NCBI RefSeq assembly: GCF_000745315.1
Contig: NZ_JQNQ01000001.1
Span: forward strand, 1,550,001 to 1,614,000
From: Salegentibacter sp. Hel_I_6
GTDB taxonomy: Bacteria > Bacteroidota > Bacteroidia > Flavobacteriales > Flavobacteriaceae
DNA: 64,000 bases
Reading direction: 5' to 3'
Positions 33,729 to 42,825 of the stretch are shown piece by piece. How positions within the stretch are numbered: position 1 is the stretch's first letter; each line of letters starts with the position of its first letter. The notes below the pieces were generated by a model. It did no database searches. It worked only from the letters and a program-made list of their open reading frames with translations, and was not told where the DNA came from. The position numbers and the translations under genes are program-made.

Positions 33729-36278
33729 TTATTTCTTCTTTTTGGTAGTGGTTTTCTTTTTAGCCGTGCTCTTTTTAGCAGTTGACTTTTTTGCCGGAGC
33801 TTTCTTTTTGGTGGTCTTTTTCTTCTTTTTAGATTTCTCTTCAAGAATTTCCTGCACCTCCTGCAAACTCAAATTTTCGGCATCTGTGGTTTTTGGCAAT
33901 TCAATTTTAGTCTTGCCTTTTATGATATTAAACCTTCCCCAGCGCGCTTTTTCAACTCTAATCCCTTCTTCTTCCCAGTTGTGGATTAATTTCTCGCGTT
34001 CTTTCCGTTTTTTATCCTCAATCAAAGTTTCAATATCTTCAATAGAAAGATTATCAAAATCGTATTTCTTATTTACATTGATAAAAATACCATTCCACTT
34101 TAGGAAAGGACCAAAACGACCTACGCCTTTTTGCACCGGCATATCTTCGTAATGATGAATTGGCGCATCTGCCTTTTCCTTTTCTTTTATCAACTCCATC
34201 GCGCGTTCAAAATCTACGTTTAATGGATCTTCCCCTTTTTCAAGGGAAACATATTTTTTACCAAATTTCACATAAGGACCAAATCGGCCGTTATTAACCT
34301 CAACTTTTTCGTCCTTATATTCTCCTAATTCCTTTGGAAGCTGGAAAAGATCCATCGCTTCTTCGTAAGTAACCGAATCTAAAGTTTGGTCTGGTCCAAG
34401 ACTGGCAAATTTCGGCTTTTCATCGTCTTCTACAGAGCCAATTTGAACCATAGGCCCGAATTTCCCTAACCTTACACTTACAGGTTTACCGGTTTCAGGA
34501 TCTTCGCCTAAAATTCTTTCTCCAACTTCCCGGTCGGCATTTTTCGCCACATCCTCAACCTGCGGATGAAAGTCTTCATAGAATTCCTTCATCATATGCG
34601 TCCATTCTTCATTTCCTTCTGCGATATCATCAAAGCTCTGCTCAACTCTAGCGGTAAAATTATAATCAAGAATGTTTGAAAAATGATTTACAAGAAAATC
34701 GTTTACTACCATTCCCACAGCGGTTGGCACTAATTTCCCTTTATCACTTCCAACGGTTTCAGTTAATTTATTTTCTTTAATGTCAGATCCTTTCAATACA
34801 AATTGCAAATACTCGCGCTCTGTACCATCTACCGATCCTTTTTCGATATAATTCCTATTCTGAATGGTAGAAATTGTTGGCGCATAAGTAGAAGGACGAC
34901 CAATCCCCAATTCTTCCAGTTTCTTCACTAAAGAAGCTTCTGTATATCTATAAGGAGGTCTCGTAAACCTTTCGGTTGCGGTAATATATTTGTTGTTAAG
35001 CGGCTGATTTTCCTTTAAAGCCGGTAACATTCCGTTTTGTTCTTCGGCATCTTCATCATCGTCTGTACTTTCTAAATAAACTTTTAGAAAACCATCAAAC
35101 TTAAGCACTTCTCCATTTGCGGTAAACTGCTTATCGTGTTTAGAAGCTTCAATTTTCACATTGGTGCGCTCTAATTGCGCATCGCTCATTTGGGAAGCGA
35201 TAGCTCGTTTCCAAATAAGCTCATATAAACGTTGTTCGTCACGATCTGCTCTTACCGAGTGGCTGGCAAAATTTGTAGGTCTAATCGCTTCGTGAGCTTC
35301 CTGAGCGCCTTTTGTTTTTCCTTTAAACTGCCTGGATTTTGCGTATTTATCTCCGTAAGCCTTTAAAATTTCTTTGTTGGCACCTTTTCTTGCATCTTCT
35401 GAAAGGTTAACCGAATCTGTTCTCATATAAGTAATATGACCGGCTTCGTATAAACGCTGTGCCATAGTCATGGTTTTACTTACTGAAAAATATAATTTCC
35501 TTGCTGCTTCCTGTTGCAAGGTTGAAGTTGTAAATGGTGGAGCAGGTGATTTTTTTGCTGGTTTAGTAGTAAGTTCTGCAACTTTAAAATCCGATCCCAG
35601 GTTTTGCTGAAGAAATGCTTCAGCTTCCTTACGGGTATCAAAATTCTTAGGAATTTTTGCTTTGAAAGATTTACCATCTTTCGTTGTAAACTCTGCATCG
35701 ATTCTAAAAGAAGCTTCCGCAGTAAAGTTTTGGATTTCGCGCTCTCTTTCTACAATAAGCCTAACCGCCACCGATTGAACTCTTCCTGCTGAAAGACCGC
35801 CTTTTACTTTTCGCCATAAAACAGGCGAAAGTTCGTAACCCACCAACCTATCTAAAACCCTACGAGCTTGTTGAGCATTTACCAGGTTATAATTAATATC
35901 TCTTGGATTATCTATAGCCTTAAGAATAGCCGTTTTAGTAATCTCGTGAAAAACAATTCTTTTAGTTTTATCGCTCTTTAGATTGAGTTCCTCAGCAAGA
36001 TGCCAGGCAATGGCTTCCCCTTCCCGGTCCTCATCACTAGCGAGCCAAACCATTTCTGCAGTTTTGGCAAATCCCTTTAGTTTTCTAACTACATCTTTCT
36101 TGTCTTTAGAAACTACGTATTTTGGAGTGAAATTCCCTTCGGTATCTACCCCTAACTCTTTAGTAGGTAAATCGGCAATATGCCCAAAACTCGAAGCCAC
36201 TTTATAATCTTTTCCTAAAAATTTTTCGATGGTTTTCGCCTTGGCAGGGGACTCTACAATCACTAAATTCTTTGCCAT
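33729..36278 (-). CDS. topA: DNA topoisomerase I
   Basis: Type IA topoisomerase that relaxes negative supercoils. The 849-residue product opens with the TOPRIM domain (V-I-V-E-S-P-A-K-A-K-T-I-E, and D-E-D-R-E-G-E-A-I-A-W-H). It has the active-site Tyr in I-T-Y-M-R-T-D-S, and L-G-I-G-R-P-S-T-Y-A-P-T-I. The C-terminus lacks the four-Cys zinc fingers of E. coli TopA. Instead it has four toprim-C repeats of the G-R-F-G-P-Y/F-V/L-K type (about 620-820) and a Lys-rich tail (about 820-849) rich in K-K-T-T-K-K, which resembles histone-like tails of other Bacteroidota TopA. The tail and the next gene are 3 bases apart. Confidence 0.96.
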   Translation of the reverse strand: MAKNLVIVESPAKAKTIEKFLGKDYKVASSFGHIADLPTKELGVDTEGNFTPKYVVSKDKKDVVRKLKGFAKTAEMVWLASDEDREGEAIAWHLAEELNLKSDKTKRIVFHEITKTAILKAIDNPRDINYNLVNAQQARRVLDRLVGYELSPVLWRKVKGGLSAGRVQSVAVRLIVEREREIQNFTAEASFRIDAEFTTKDGKSFKAKIPKNFDTRKEAEAFLQQNLGSDFKVAELTTKPAKKSPAPPFTTSTLQQEAARKLYFSVSKTMTMAQRLYEAGHITYMRTDSVNLSEDARKGANKEILKAYGDKYAKSRQFKGKTKGAQEAHEAIRPTNFASHSVRADRDEQRLYELIWKRAIASQMSDAQLERTNVKIEASKHDKQFTANGEVLKFDGFLKVYLESTDDDEDAEEQNGMLPALKENQPLNNKYITATERFTRPPYRYTEASLVKKLEELGIGRPSTYAPTISTIQNRNYIEKGSVDGTEREYLQFVLKGSDIKENKLTETVGSDKGKLVPTAVGMVVNDFLVNHFSNILDYNFTARVEQSFDDIAEGNEEWTHMMKEFYEDFHPQVEDVAKNADREVGERILGEDPETGKPVSVRLGKFGPMVQIGSVEDDEKPKFASLGPDQTLDSVTYEEAMDLFQLPKELGEYKDEKVEVNNGRFGPYVKFGKKYVSLEKGEDPLNVDFERAMELIKEKEKADAPIHHYEDMPVQKGVGRFGPFLKWNGIFINVNKKYDFDNLSIEDIETLIEDKKRKEREKLIHNWEEEGIRVEKARWGRFNIIKGKTKIELPKTTDAENLSLQEVQEILEEKSKKKKKTTKKKAPAKKSTAKKSTAKKKTTTKKKK

Positions 36279-36297
36279 AACTCTCTTTTTCTAGCTG

Positions 36298-36305
36298 CAA
36301 AAGTA
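36298..36305 (-). promoter_or_regulatory. Possible -7 box upstream of topA
   Basis: On the minus strand this reads TACTTTTG, matching the Bacteroidota TAnnTTTG consensus 20 bases before the topA start. The -33 TTTG element is not clear at the expected distance, so support is weak. Confidence 0.35.
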
Positions 36306-36425
36306 TATCAATTTTTTTTTAACAGCCTACATGATTTCACAAAACAACATGAAAAAGCTTGTAAAACAGCCACATTCAAGCATTCGCGATTAAAAAATTC
36401 TTTTTCAAACAGGTTAATAAAAAAG

Positions 36426-36444
36426 CCCCGCTGGTTGCGGGGCG
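36426..36444 (-). terminator. Rho-independent terminator after the beta-propeller lipoprotein gene
   Basis: A 7-base GC stem (GCCCCGC paired with GCGGGGC, loop TGGTT) lies just past the stop at 36466. On the minus strand it is followed by a T6 run. Confidence 0.88.
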
Positions 36445-36465
36445 TCCTTAAAAAACAAAATAAAA

Positions 36466-37719
36466 TCAATTGAGATTAAAACTGCTTAATAAATTGATCT
36501 CATTACCCTTATAAGTATATTGGAAAAGTGTATTATCCCCAACCATTAAGAGCACATCTTCTAAAGGGATGACGTCATAGGTGTTAATGTCCTGAAAATG
36601 GTCTATAAGTTCCAGGTTGGGGGTATTTTTTGTATCATATATTTTTAAACCAGCGGTACCGTCGCAAACAAAAAGCCAGTCGTCTTTTACGCCCAGGCCG
36701 TAAGGGTTTTCCATATCATAAGTTTGTAATAACTGCGGATTGGACTTATCAGCTACATCTATTACATCAAGTTGGCTCCATTCCTGCCCGCAAAGATTAC
36801 CTCCACGTATTGTTACATAGGCGATATCACCTTTAACTACTACGGGATCGCAACCAAGGATATGTCTAAACATAGATCTAAACTCTGGTACCTCAGGGTT
36901 TTCTACACTATAAATATACATTCCGGTAGAACTTCCTAAATACAGGTGGTTTTCTTTATAAAAGATGGTTTCAATACCTGTTCCCACCCAATCGGTTTTT
37001 AATAATTCAGGCGTACTTAATCCCTCAATATTAAAAACTGAAAGCTGATTTTGATCTACAACATATAAAAAGTCCTCGTGAATATTGAAACGAGCTAAAG
37101 AACCTCCTGTACCAGATCCTCCTGACGAATTCCCTGATTCTGAAAAAGATGCTCTATCATTAGTTAACCACCCTGTATCGTTTGCCATTTCTATTTTTCG
37201 GGTTTCCATTACATAACCCACGACTACTTCTGTTTCAGCATTAAAATTGTCGCTATCTACAAAAGAAGCACCGGCTGGAATCCTACTATTATGATTTGGA
37301 AATACGTTCTTTATACTTTCCTCCTGGGAAATATTATTGATATCGCTTATATCAAAAACCACTAAATCCATCGCCGAATTTGCAAAAAGCATATCATCCT
37401 TTACTGCGATATCGGTATTCTGCGGAATTTCCAGAAATTTAATTTTCACAGGACTCCGATGATCGCTATTATCTATAATATGCACTCCTTTCTGATCGTC
37501 GTTCACAAAAACATAGTCGCCATGAGTATAAATTTTCCCTGCTTCAGAAATCGCTCTTGGTTCAGAGATCTTTACCATTGCCCTAAATTCTTCAATAGGT
37601 TTTACAACAGGAACAGCAACATTATAAAATTCATCCTGGGCATCATCTTTCTCGCAAGAAGTGAATAAAGCCATTAATGCTAAAAGCAGCAGCGTGATTA
37701 AACTGTAGAAAAATCTCAT
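36466..37719 (-). CDS. LVIVD-type beta-propeller lipoprotein
   Basis: The 417-residue protein has a lipoprotein signal (hydrophobic run ending L-F-T-S-C, Cys near 22) and repeated blades of the form V-x-D-N-x-x-G-V-H-I-I-D, L-V-V-F-D-I-S-D, L-S-V-F-N-I-E-G-L, M-Y-I-Y-S-V-E-N-P and L-K-I-Y-D-T. These match LVIVD repeats, which build a beta-propeller. It is probably exported and anchored to the outer membrane surface or periplasm, where propellers often bind partners or ligands. A low-complexity Gly/Ser insert lies near residues 193-205. It has its own terminator and stands between topA and the divergent miaB, so no operon partner helps with function. Confidence 0.8.
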   Translation of the reverse strand: MRFFYSLITLLLLALMALFTSCEKDDAQDEFYNVAVPVVKPIEEFRAMVKISEPRAISEAGKIYTHGDYVFVNDDQKGVHIIDNSDHRSPVKIKFLEIPQNTDIAVKDDMLFANSAMDLVVFDISDINNISQEESIKNVFPNHNSRIPAGASFVDSDNFNAETEVVVGYVMETRKIEMANDTGWLTNDRASFSESGNSSGGSGTGGSLARFNIHEDFLYVVDQNQLSVFNIEGLSTPELLKTDWVGTGIETIFYKENHLYLGSSTGMYIYSVENPEVPEFRSMFRHILGCDPVVVKGDIAYVTIRGGNLCGQEWSQLDVIDVADKSNPQLLQTYDMENPYGLGVKDDWLFVCDGTAGLKIYDTKNTPNLELIDHFQDINTYDVIPLEDVLLMVGDNTLFQYTYKGNEINLLSSFNLN

Positions 37720-37796
37720 TATTTCTGGGTTAGTTATTATATAGATGCAGTTAATACGAAAAGGTTGCGTGAGAAAATTAAAAAAATTGCTGTCAC

Positions 37797-37828
37797 TTTG
37801 TCAGAAGTTCGTTTTACCCTTATCTTTG
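37797..37828 (+). promoter_or_regulatory. Bacteroidota-type promoter of miaB
   Basis: TTTG at 37797-37800 (the -33 element), then a 20-base spacer, then TATCTTTG at 37821-37828 (the -7 element TAnnTTTG). Transcription would begin near 37834, about 27 bases before the miaB ATG. This is the clearest promoter in the window. Confidence 0.75.
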
Positions 37829-37860
37829 CAATTCTTAATCCTGAAAAGGAAGTTTGAATT

Positions 37861-39306
37861 ATGGAGAAGACAATAGACGAAAAACAACAGGGAAATACGC
37901 TGGTAATGGAGCCCAGGACAGAAAACAACCGTAAACTTTTTATTGAAAGTTACGGCTGTGCAATGAATTTTAGCGATAGTGAAATCGTTGCTTCTATTCT
38001 TGCAAAAGAAGGCTTTAACACTACTCAAAATTTAGAAGAAGCAGATCTGGTTTTAGTAAACACCTGTTCTATTAGAGAAAAAGCCGAACAAACCGTTCGT
38101 AAAAGGCTTGAAAAATATAACGCAGTTAAAAAAATTAATCCAGGGATGAAAGTGGGTGTTTTAGGCTGTATGGCCGAGCGTCTTAAGGAGAAATTCCTGG
38201 AAGAAGAAAAGATCGTAGATCTTGTAGTTGGGCCAGATGCCTACAAGGACCTTCCAAATCTTATAAATGAAGTTGAAGCAGGCCGGGATGCAATAAATGT
38301 GCTTCTTTCTAAAGAAGAAACTTATGGCGATATTTCTCCTGTTCGTTTGCAATCTAATGGGGTTTCAGCGTTTGTTTCTATCACCCGTGGTTGCGACAAT
38401 ATGTGCACCTTTTGCGTGGTTCCCTTTACCCGCGGTAGAGAACGAAGCCGCGATCCGCAAAGTATCGTGGAAGAAGTAAACGATCTTTGGGACAAAGGCT
38501 TTAAGGAAATCACACTTTTAGGTCAGAATGTGGATAGCTACCTTTGGTATGGCGGCGGACTTAAAAAAGATTTTAAAAATGCTTCGGAAATGCAAAAGGC
38601 TACGGCCACAGATTTCTCCGCACTTTTAAGACTGGTTGCCGAAGCACAGCCAAAAATGAGGATTAGGTTCTCTACTTCAAATCCGCAGGATATGACGCTG
38701 GAGGTGATTGAAGTTGTAGCGGCTTATCCAAATATTTGCAAGCATATTCATTTACCGGTTCAAAGCGGAAGTGATAGAATCTTGAAAGAGATGAACAGGC
38801 TGCACACCCGCGAAGAGTATTTTAAACTTATAGACTATATAAGAGAACTAATGCCAGAATGTTCTATTTCTCAGGATTTAATTGTGGGCTTCCCTACAGA
38901 AACCGAAGAAGATCACAAGGATACTTTATCATTGATGGAATATGTGAAATATGACTTTGGATATATGTATGCATATTCTGAAAGACCCGGCACCATGGCT
39001 GCACGGAAACTGGAAGATGATGTCCCTGCAGAAACAAAACAGCGAAGATTAGCTGAAATAGTAAAACTTCAAAGGGAGCATAACCATTTTAGAACACAGC
39101 GATTTCTTGGTGATACCGTAGAGGTTTTAATTGAAAGAGAATCCAAAAAATCCAACGAACACTGGAGCGGCCGTACCACCCAAAATACGGTAGCTGTTTT
39201 CCCAAAGGAAAACTATAAAGTTGGGGATTTTGTAAATGTAAAAATAAACGATTGCACCAGTGCAACCCTAATTGGTGAGGCAGTGGGTTATAGTGAAAAC
39301 AACTAA
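37861..39306 (+). CDS. miaB: tRNA-2-methylthio-N6-dimethylallyladenosine synthase MiaB
   Basis: Radical SAM methylthiotransferase that converts i6A37 to ms2i6A37 in tRNAs reading UNN codons. The 481-residue product has the N-terminal UPF0004 domain with three cluster Cys (S-Y-G-C-A-M-N, V-N-T-C-S-I-R, L-G-C-M-A-E). It also has the radical SAM motif C-D-N-M-C-T-F-C with the adjacent P-F-T-R-G-R-E-R-S-R, S-T-S-N-P near the middle, H-L-P-V-Q-S-G-S, and a C-terminal TRAM domain (about 410-475). The N-terminal 20 residues are an extension. It starts the plus-strand run and is preceded by a clear promoter. Confidence 0.96.
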   Translation: MEKTIDEKQQGNTLVMEPRTENNRKLFIESYGCAMNFSDSEIVASILAKEGFNTTQNLEEADLVLVNTCSIREKAEQTVRKRLEKYNAVKKINPGMKVGVLGCMAERLKEKFLEEEKIVDLVVGPDAYKDLPNLINEVEAGRDAINVLLSKEETYGDISPVRLQSNGVSAFVSITRGCDNMCTFCVVPFTRGRERSRDPQSIVEEVNDLWDKGFKEITLLGQNVDSYLWYGGGLKKDFKNASEMQKATATDFSALLRLVAEAQPKMRIRFSTSNPQDMTLEVIEVVAAYPNICKHIHLPVQSGSDRILKEMNRLHTREEYFKLIDYIRELMPECSISQDLIVGFPTETEEDHKDTLSLMEYVKYDFGYMYAYSERPGTMAARKLEDDVPAETKQRRLAEIVKLQREHNHFRTQRFLGDTVEVLIERESKKSNEHWSGRTTQNTVAVFPKENYKVGDFVNVKINDCTSATLIGEAVGYSENN

Positions 39307-39373
39307 AAAAAGTAGTTATTTCAGGCTAAAGGAAAATCAGTTATTATTCCTTCAGAAATAACAGGATTTATAT

Positions 39374-40651
39374 ATGGAATCAATTCAGGCAGTAAAACAG
39401 CGGTTTGGAATAATTGGCGACGATCAAAGTCTTAACCGCGCTATAGAAAAAGCAATCCAGGTTGCGCCTACAGATATTTCGGTTTTGGTAACCGGGGAAA
39501 GTGGGGTTGGTAAAGAAAGTATTCCAAAAATAATCCATTCTTTATCTCATAGAAAACACGGGAAATACATCGCGGTAAACTGTGGTGCAATTCCCGAAGG
39601 AACTATAGATTCTGAACTTTTTGGTCACGAAAAAGGTGCTTTTACCGGCGCTACTCAAACTCGTAGCGGTTATTTTGAAGTGGCCGATGGCGGTACTATT
39701 TTTTTAGATGAAGTTGGGGAATTACCCCTTCCCACACAAGTTAGATTACTTCGTGTTCTGGAAAACGGGGAATTTATAAAAGTAGGTTCTTCTAAAGTGC
39801 AAAAATCTGATGTTCGCATTATTGCGGCTACCAACATCAATATGCAGGAATCTATAAAAAAAGAGCGTTTTCGTGAAGATCTTTATTATAGATTAAGTAC
39901 AGTAGAAATTAACTTACCACCACTAAGAGATCGAAAAGAAGACATTCATTTATTATTCAGAAAATTCGCTTCAGATTTCGCATTGAAATATAAGATGCCC
40001 ACCATAAAACTTCAGGATGATGCCGTAAGTTTATTACAAAAATACCGATGGGGCGGAAATATTAGACAGTTAAGAAATATAGCCGAACAAATTTCGGTTT
40101 TAGAACAGGAACGCATTATTGGCCCGGAACGTTTAAAAGAATACCTCCCAAATATTGGCAGTAATTTACCAGCCGTGATCGCCGATAAAAAGAAGGAAAG
40201 TGATTTTAGCAATGAACGTGAAATTCTTTACAAAGTGCTTTTTGATATGAAAAGCGACCTTACCGACCTAAAGAAACTTACCTTAAAACTTATGGAAAGT
40301 GGAAACTCCAAAAAGGTTCAGGATGAGAATGAAAGTCTTATTCAAAAACTGTATGGAGATGATGACGGGGAAGATGTTGATGCAGAAGAATTGGAAGCTT
40401 TAAATGATGAACGTCTGGAAGTACTTCAAATTCCGCAGAACAGTCCAAAATCTGAAATTAACAGAGAAAAGGATAAATATTATTTTGCGGAAGAAATTCA
40501 GGAAGAAGAAACCCTTTCTTTGCAGGATAAAGAATTAGAGCTTATCAAAAAATCTTTAGACAGGCATAGCGGAAAACGCAAAGCTGCCGCCGAAGAATTA
40601 GGTATAAGTGAGCGCACACTTTATAGAAAAATAAAACAATACGACTTGTAA
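39374..40651 (+). CDS. Sigma-54-dependent activator without receiver domain
   Basis: AAA+ enhancer-binding protein that remodels sigma-54 RNA polymerase. The 425-residue product begins almost directly with the AAA+ domain: Walker A G-E-S-G-V-G-K-E (about 40-47), the sigma-54 contact loop G-A-F-T-G-A (about 91-96), G-G-T-I-F-L-D-E-V-G Walker B and the arginine-finger region (about 180-200). A variable acidic linker (about 325-375) leads to a Fis-type HTH (about 385-423, A-A-E-E-L-G-I-S-E-R-T-L-Y-R-K-I). There is no REC or PAS domain, so activity may be set by expression or by a partner. The gene is followed at 16 bases by lptE and secG. A hairpin-forming inverted repeat (GTTATTTC 39315-39322, GAAATAAC 39355-39362) lies upstream. 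Confidence 0.92.
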   Translation: MESIQAVKQRFGIIGDDQSLNRAIEKAIQVAPTDISVLVTGESGVGKESIPKIIHSLSHRKHGKYIAVNCGAIPEGTIDSELFGHEKGAFTGATQTRSGYFEVADGGTIFLDEVGELPLPTQVRLLRVLENGEFIKVGSSKVQKSDVRIIAATNINMQESIKKERFREDLYYRLSTVEINLPPLRDRKEDIHLLFRKFASDFALKYKMPTIKLQDDAVSLLQKYRWGGNIRQLRNIAEQISVLEQERIIGPERLKEYLPNIGSNLPAVIADKKKESDFSNEREILYKVLFDMKSDLTDLKKLTLKLMESGNSKKVQDENESLIQKLYGDDDGEDVDAEELEALNDERLEVLQIPQNSPKSEINREKDKYYFAEEIQEEETLSLQDKELELIKKSLDRHSGKRKAAAEELGISERTLYRKIKQYDL

Positions 40652-40667
40652 TTTAGTCCCCGATTTT

Positions 40668-41171
40668 ATGAAAAAATCTGCTTTTCTTTTATGCTTCGTG
40701 CTTCTATTTTGCACCCAATCCTGCGGAATTTACTCCTTTACAGGTGCCGATACCGGTGATGCCGACTCTTTCCAGGTAAATTTCTTTCAAAACCAGGCCG
40801 ATTTGGTAGAGCCGGGAATTGATAGAACTTTCACTTTACAATTACAGGATCTTATTCAAAACCAAACCAGCTTAAGCCTGGCAAACAATAATGCTGATCT
40901 TATTTTTGAAGGAGAAATTATAGATTTCTATATAGCGCCAATTACAGCTACTTCTGAAAATACAGCCGCTGAAAACCGACTTACAATCGCAGTTAATGTT
41001 CGTTATTACAACACCCTGGAACCAGAAAAAGATTTTGAAAGACGCTTTTCTTTTTATTACGATTATCCGGCCAACGCACAGCTTGTTGGTGATGTGTTGG
41101 CAACTGCTTTAGATGAAATTTACAACCGGCTAACCCAGGATATTTTTAATGCTGCATTAACCGATTGGTAA
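40668..41171 (+). CDS. lptE: LptE-family LPS assembly lipoprotein
   Basis: Plug lipoprotein of the outer-membrane LPS translocon, partner of LptD. The 167-residue product has a lipoprotein signal with T-Q-S-C (Cys near 19) and G-I-Y-S-F-T-G right after it, the typical start of Bacteroidota LptE. A short alpha/beta domain follows, with the conserved N-R-L-T-I-A-V-N-V-R-Y segment near 104-114 and a Y-N-R-L-T-Q-D-I-F-N-A terminus. It is 16 bases downstream of the sigma-54 activator and 1 base upstream of the next gene, within the same operon. Confidence 0.88.
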   Translation: MKKSAFLLCFVLLFCTQSCGIYSFTGADTGDADSFQVNFFQNQADLVEPGIDRTFTLQLQDLIQNQTSLSLANNNADLIFEGEIIDFYIAPITATSENTAAENRLTIAVNVRYYNTLEPEKDFERRFSFYYDYPANAQLVGDVLATALDEIYNRLTQDIFNAALTDW

Positions 41172-41172
41172 T

Positions 41173-42045
41173 ATGGAAGCAACCGAATTCATACAACTAT
41201 TGCAACAACCGGCAGGCATTACCGCCGGGCAAACCACCGCTTTAGAAAAGTTAATTCAAAAAGCACCCTATTTTCAGGCGGCGCGTGCAGTTAGGCTCAA
41301 AGGATTAAAGGAACACCAGGAATTCAGTTACAACAGTGCACTAAAAAAAACCGCTGCTTATACCACTAATCGCAGTGTACTTTTCGATTTTATTACTTCA
41401 GAAGAGTTTAATCAGAACAAGATTGCAAGACAAATTCAGGATCAGGAAGAGCAACTTCGCAATATTACTGTTTTTGAGCCCGAAGAGGTCTTTGCCAAAA
41501 GAAGTATAGCCATAGACGAGGCCATTAAAATGCGCCAATCTGAATCTGAGCAAGTCATGGACCCCGAGTTATTTTCAGAAAAAGAAAACAAGGCTGAAGC
41601 TGAAACAGCTGAGCTAGAAGATTCCGCTGAAAATAAATTAAAGTTAGGAGAACCCTTAGAATTTAACGCTTCAGAATCACATTCGTTCTCAGAGTGGTTA
41701 CGACTTACTTCAGCAAAACCTATAGAACGGGAAGAAATTGAAGACGAATATCAAAAAGATGATGTTCAACATAAAAAGTTTGAACTTATAGACAGGTTTA
41801 TTTCCAAAAGTCCTAAGATAAAACCCGGCAAACCTACCAATAAATCCAATCTTGCCGAAGTGAGTACAACTCCCGCTGAATCCTTAATGACAGAGACTTT
41901 AGCCCGGGTTTATTTAGAGCAAAAAAACTATAAAAAAGCAATACAGGCATATAAAATATTAATTTTGAAAAATCCCGAAAAAAGTGGTTTCTTTGCTGAC
42001 CAAATTCGGGCAATCGAAAAATTACAAGAAAATAATTCAAAATAA
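41173..42045 (+). CDS. Hypothetical protein with C-terminal TPR-like segment
   Basis: A 290-residue soluble protein with no signal peptide. The middle (about 110-200) is acidic and low in complexity, and is likely disordered. The C-terminal part (about 237-285) reads E-S-L-M-T-E-T-L-A-R-V-Y-L-E-Q-K-N-Y-K-K, followed by A-I-Q-A-Y-K-I-L, a single tetratricopeptide-like helix pair. It is translated between lptE (1-base gap) and secG (2-base gap), so production is coupled to envelope biogenesis genes. The placement suggests a scaffold for membrane protein export, but no family function is known to me. Confidence 0.75.
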   Translation: MEATEFIQLLQQPAGITAGQTTALEKLIQKAPYFQAARAVRLKGLKEHQEFSYNSALKKTAAYTTNRSVLFDFITSEEFNQNKIARQIQDQEEQLRNITVFEPEEVFAKRSIAIDEAIKMRQSESEQVMDPELFSEKENKAEAETAELEDSAENKLKLGEPLEFNASESHSFSEWLRLTSAKPIEREEIEDEYQKDDVQHKKFELIDRFISKSPKIKPGKPTNKSNLAEVSTTPAESLMTETLARVYLEQKNYKKAIQAYKILILKNPEKSGFFADQIRAIEKLQENNSK

Positions 42046-42047
42046 GA

Positions 42048-42392
42048 ATGAGCACCTTTACAATTTTTTTAGCATTAATAGTTATTGTAGCCTTTTTACT
42101 GGTAGTGGTAATTATGGTACAAAACCCTAAAGGCGGTGGTTTATCTTCCTCTTTTGGTGGTAGTGGACAACAAGTTGGTGGTGTTAAGAAGACCGGAGAC
42201 TTTTTAGATAAAAGCACCTGGACCTTAGCAACGCTTTTATTGGTCCTTATTTTACTTTCTAATGTAACTATTATGGATGATTCCAGTTACGGTGAATCCA
42301 GGGTTTTTGACGAAGACGCAATGCCTGAAAACAATACTACTCCACCGGCACAAATGCCAGGACAACAATCAGAATCTGACAACGATCAATAA
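42048..42392 (+). CDS. secG: Protein translocase subunit SecG
   Basis: Auxiliary subunit of the SecYEG translocon. The 114-residue product has two membrane helices (about 3-23 and 56-74) around the conserved V-M-V-Q-N-P-K-G-G-G-L-S-S-S-F-G-G loop (about 22-38), the signature of SecG. A polar, Pro/Gln-rich C-terminal tail (about 85-114) is an extension often seen in Bacteroidota. It ends the operon of the sigma-54 activator, lptE and the TPR-like gene, and is followed by a strong terminator. Confidence 0.93.
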   Translation: MSTFTIFLALIVIVAFLLVVVIMVQNPKGGGLSSSFGGSGQQVGGVKKTGDFLDKSTWTLATLLLVLILLSNVTIMDDSSYGESRVFDEDAMPENNTTPPAQMPGQQSESDNDQ

Positions 42393-42420
42393 AAGGTTTC
42401 GTTCTATATAAAATTCTAAA

Positions 42421-42450
42421 ATGCCAGCTTATGACAAGCTGGCATTTTTT
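42421..42450 (+). terminator. Rho-independent terminator after secG
   Basis: Perfect 10-base stem ATGCCAGCTT/AAGCTGGCAT with loop ATGAC, followed by T6. It separates the secG operon from groESL. Confidence 0.92.
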
Positions 42451-42545
42451 ATTGGTAATTGGCAGTAAAAGCGAGGTGGCATAATTTTAGAATTAGGCTT
42501 AGTCGCTTATTTAAAGATTAATTAACCTAAATAAATTTATAAAAA

Positions 42546-42821
42546 ATGGGACTAAACATTAAACCGCTCTCAGACAGAGTTCTTATCGAGCCTGAAGCCG
42601 CCGAAACTAAAACGGCATCTGGAATTTACATTCCCGAAACAGCTAAAGAAAAGCCACAACGTGGTAAAGTTGTAGCTGTAGGTAAAGGAAATAAAGATCA
42701 CGATATGACTGTGAAAGTTGGTGATACTGTACTTTACGGAAAATACTCCGGTACAGAATTAAAACTTGAAGGTTCAGACTACCTGATTATGAGAGAAGAC
42801 GATATTCTTGCAATAGTATAA
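42546..42821 (+). CDS. groES: Co-chaperonin GroES
   Basis: Seven-fold cap of the GroEL chamber. The 91-residue product shows the family features: L-S-D-R-V-L-I-E-P near 7-15, a mobile loop (about 17-34: E-T-K-T-A-S-G-I-Y-I-P), G-K-V-V-A-V-G-K-G, and Y-G-K-Y-S-G-T-E. It is followed by groEL after 93 bases that hold two small hairpins. No CIRCE element was found upstream, so HrcA control is not supported; AT-rich DNA before the gene contains no clear TAnnTTTG box. Confidence 0.97.
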   Translation: MGLNIKPLSDRVLIEPEAAETKTASGIYIPETAKEKPQRGKVVAVGKGNKDHDMTVKVGDTVLYGKYSGTELKLEGSDYLIMREDDILAIV

Positions 42822-42825
42822 GACT

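Noticed and set aside
33673..34152. Hydrophobic plus-strand frame opposite the topA tail
   Set aside because: The Phe/Val-rich run is the complement of the Lys-rich TopA tail and not a real membrane protein.
42451..42545. CIRCE/HrcA operator upstream of groESL
   Set aside because: I looked for the TTAGCACTC-N9-GAGTGCTAA inverted repeat and found none.
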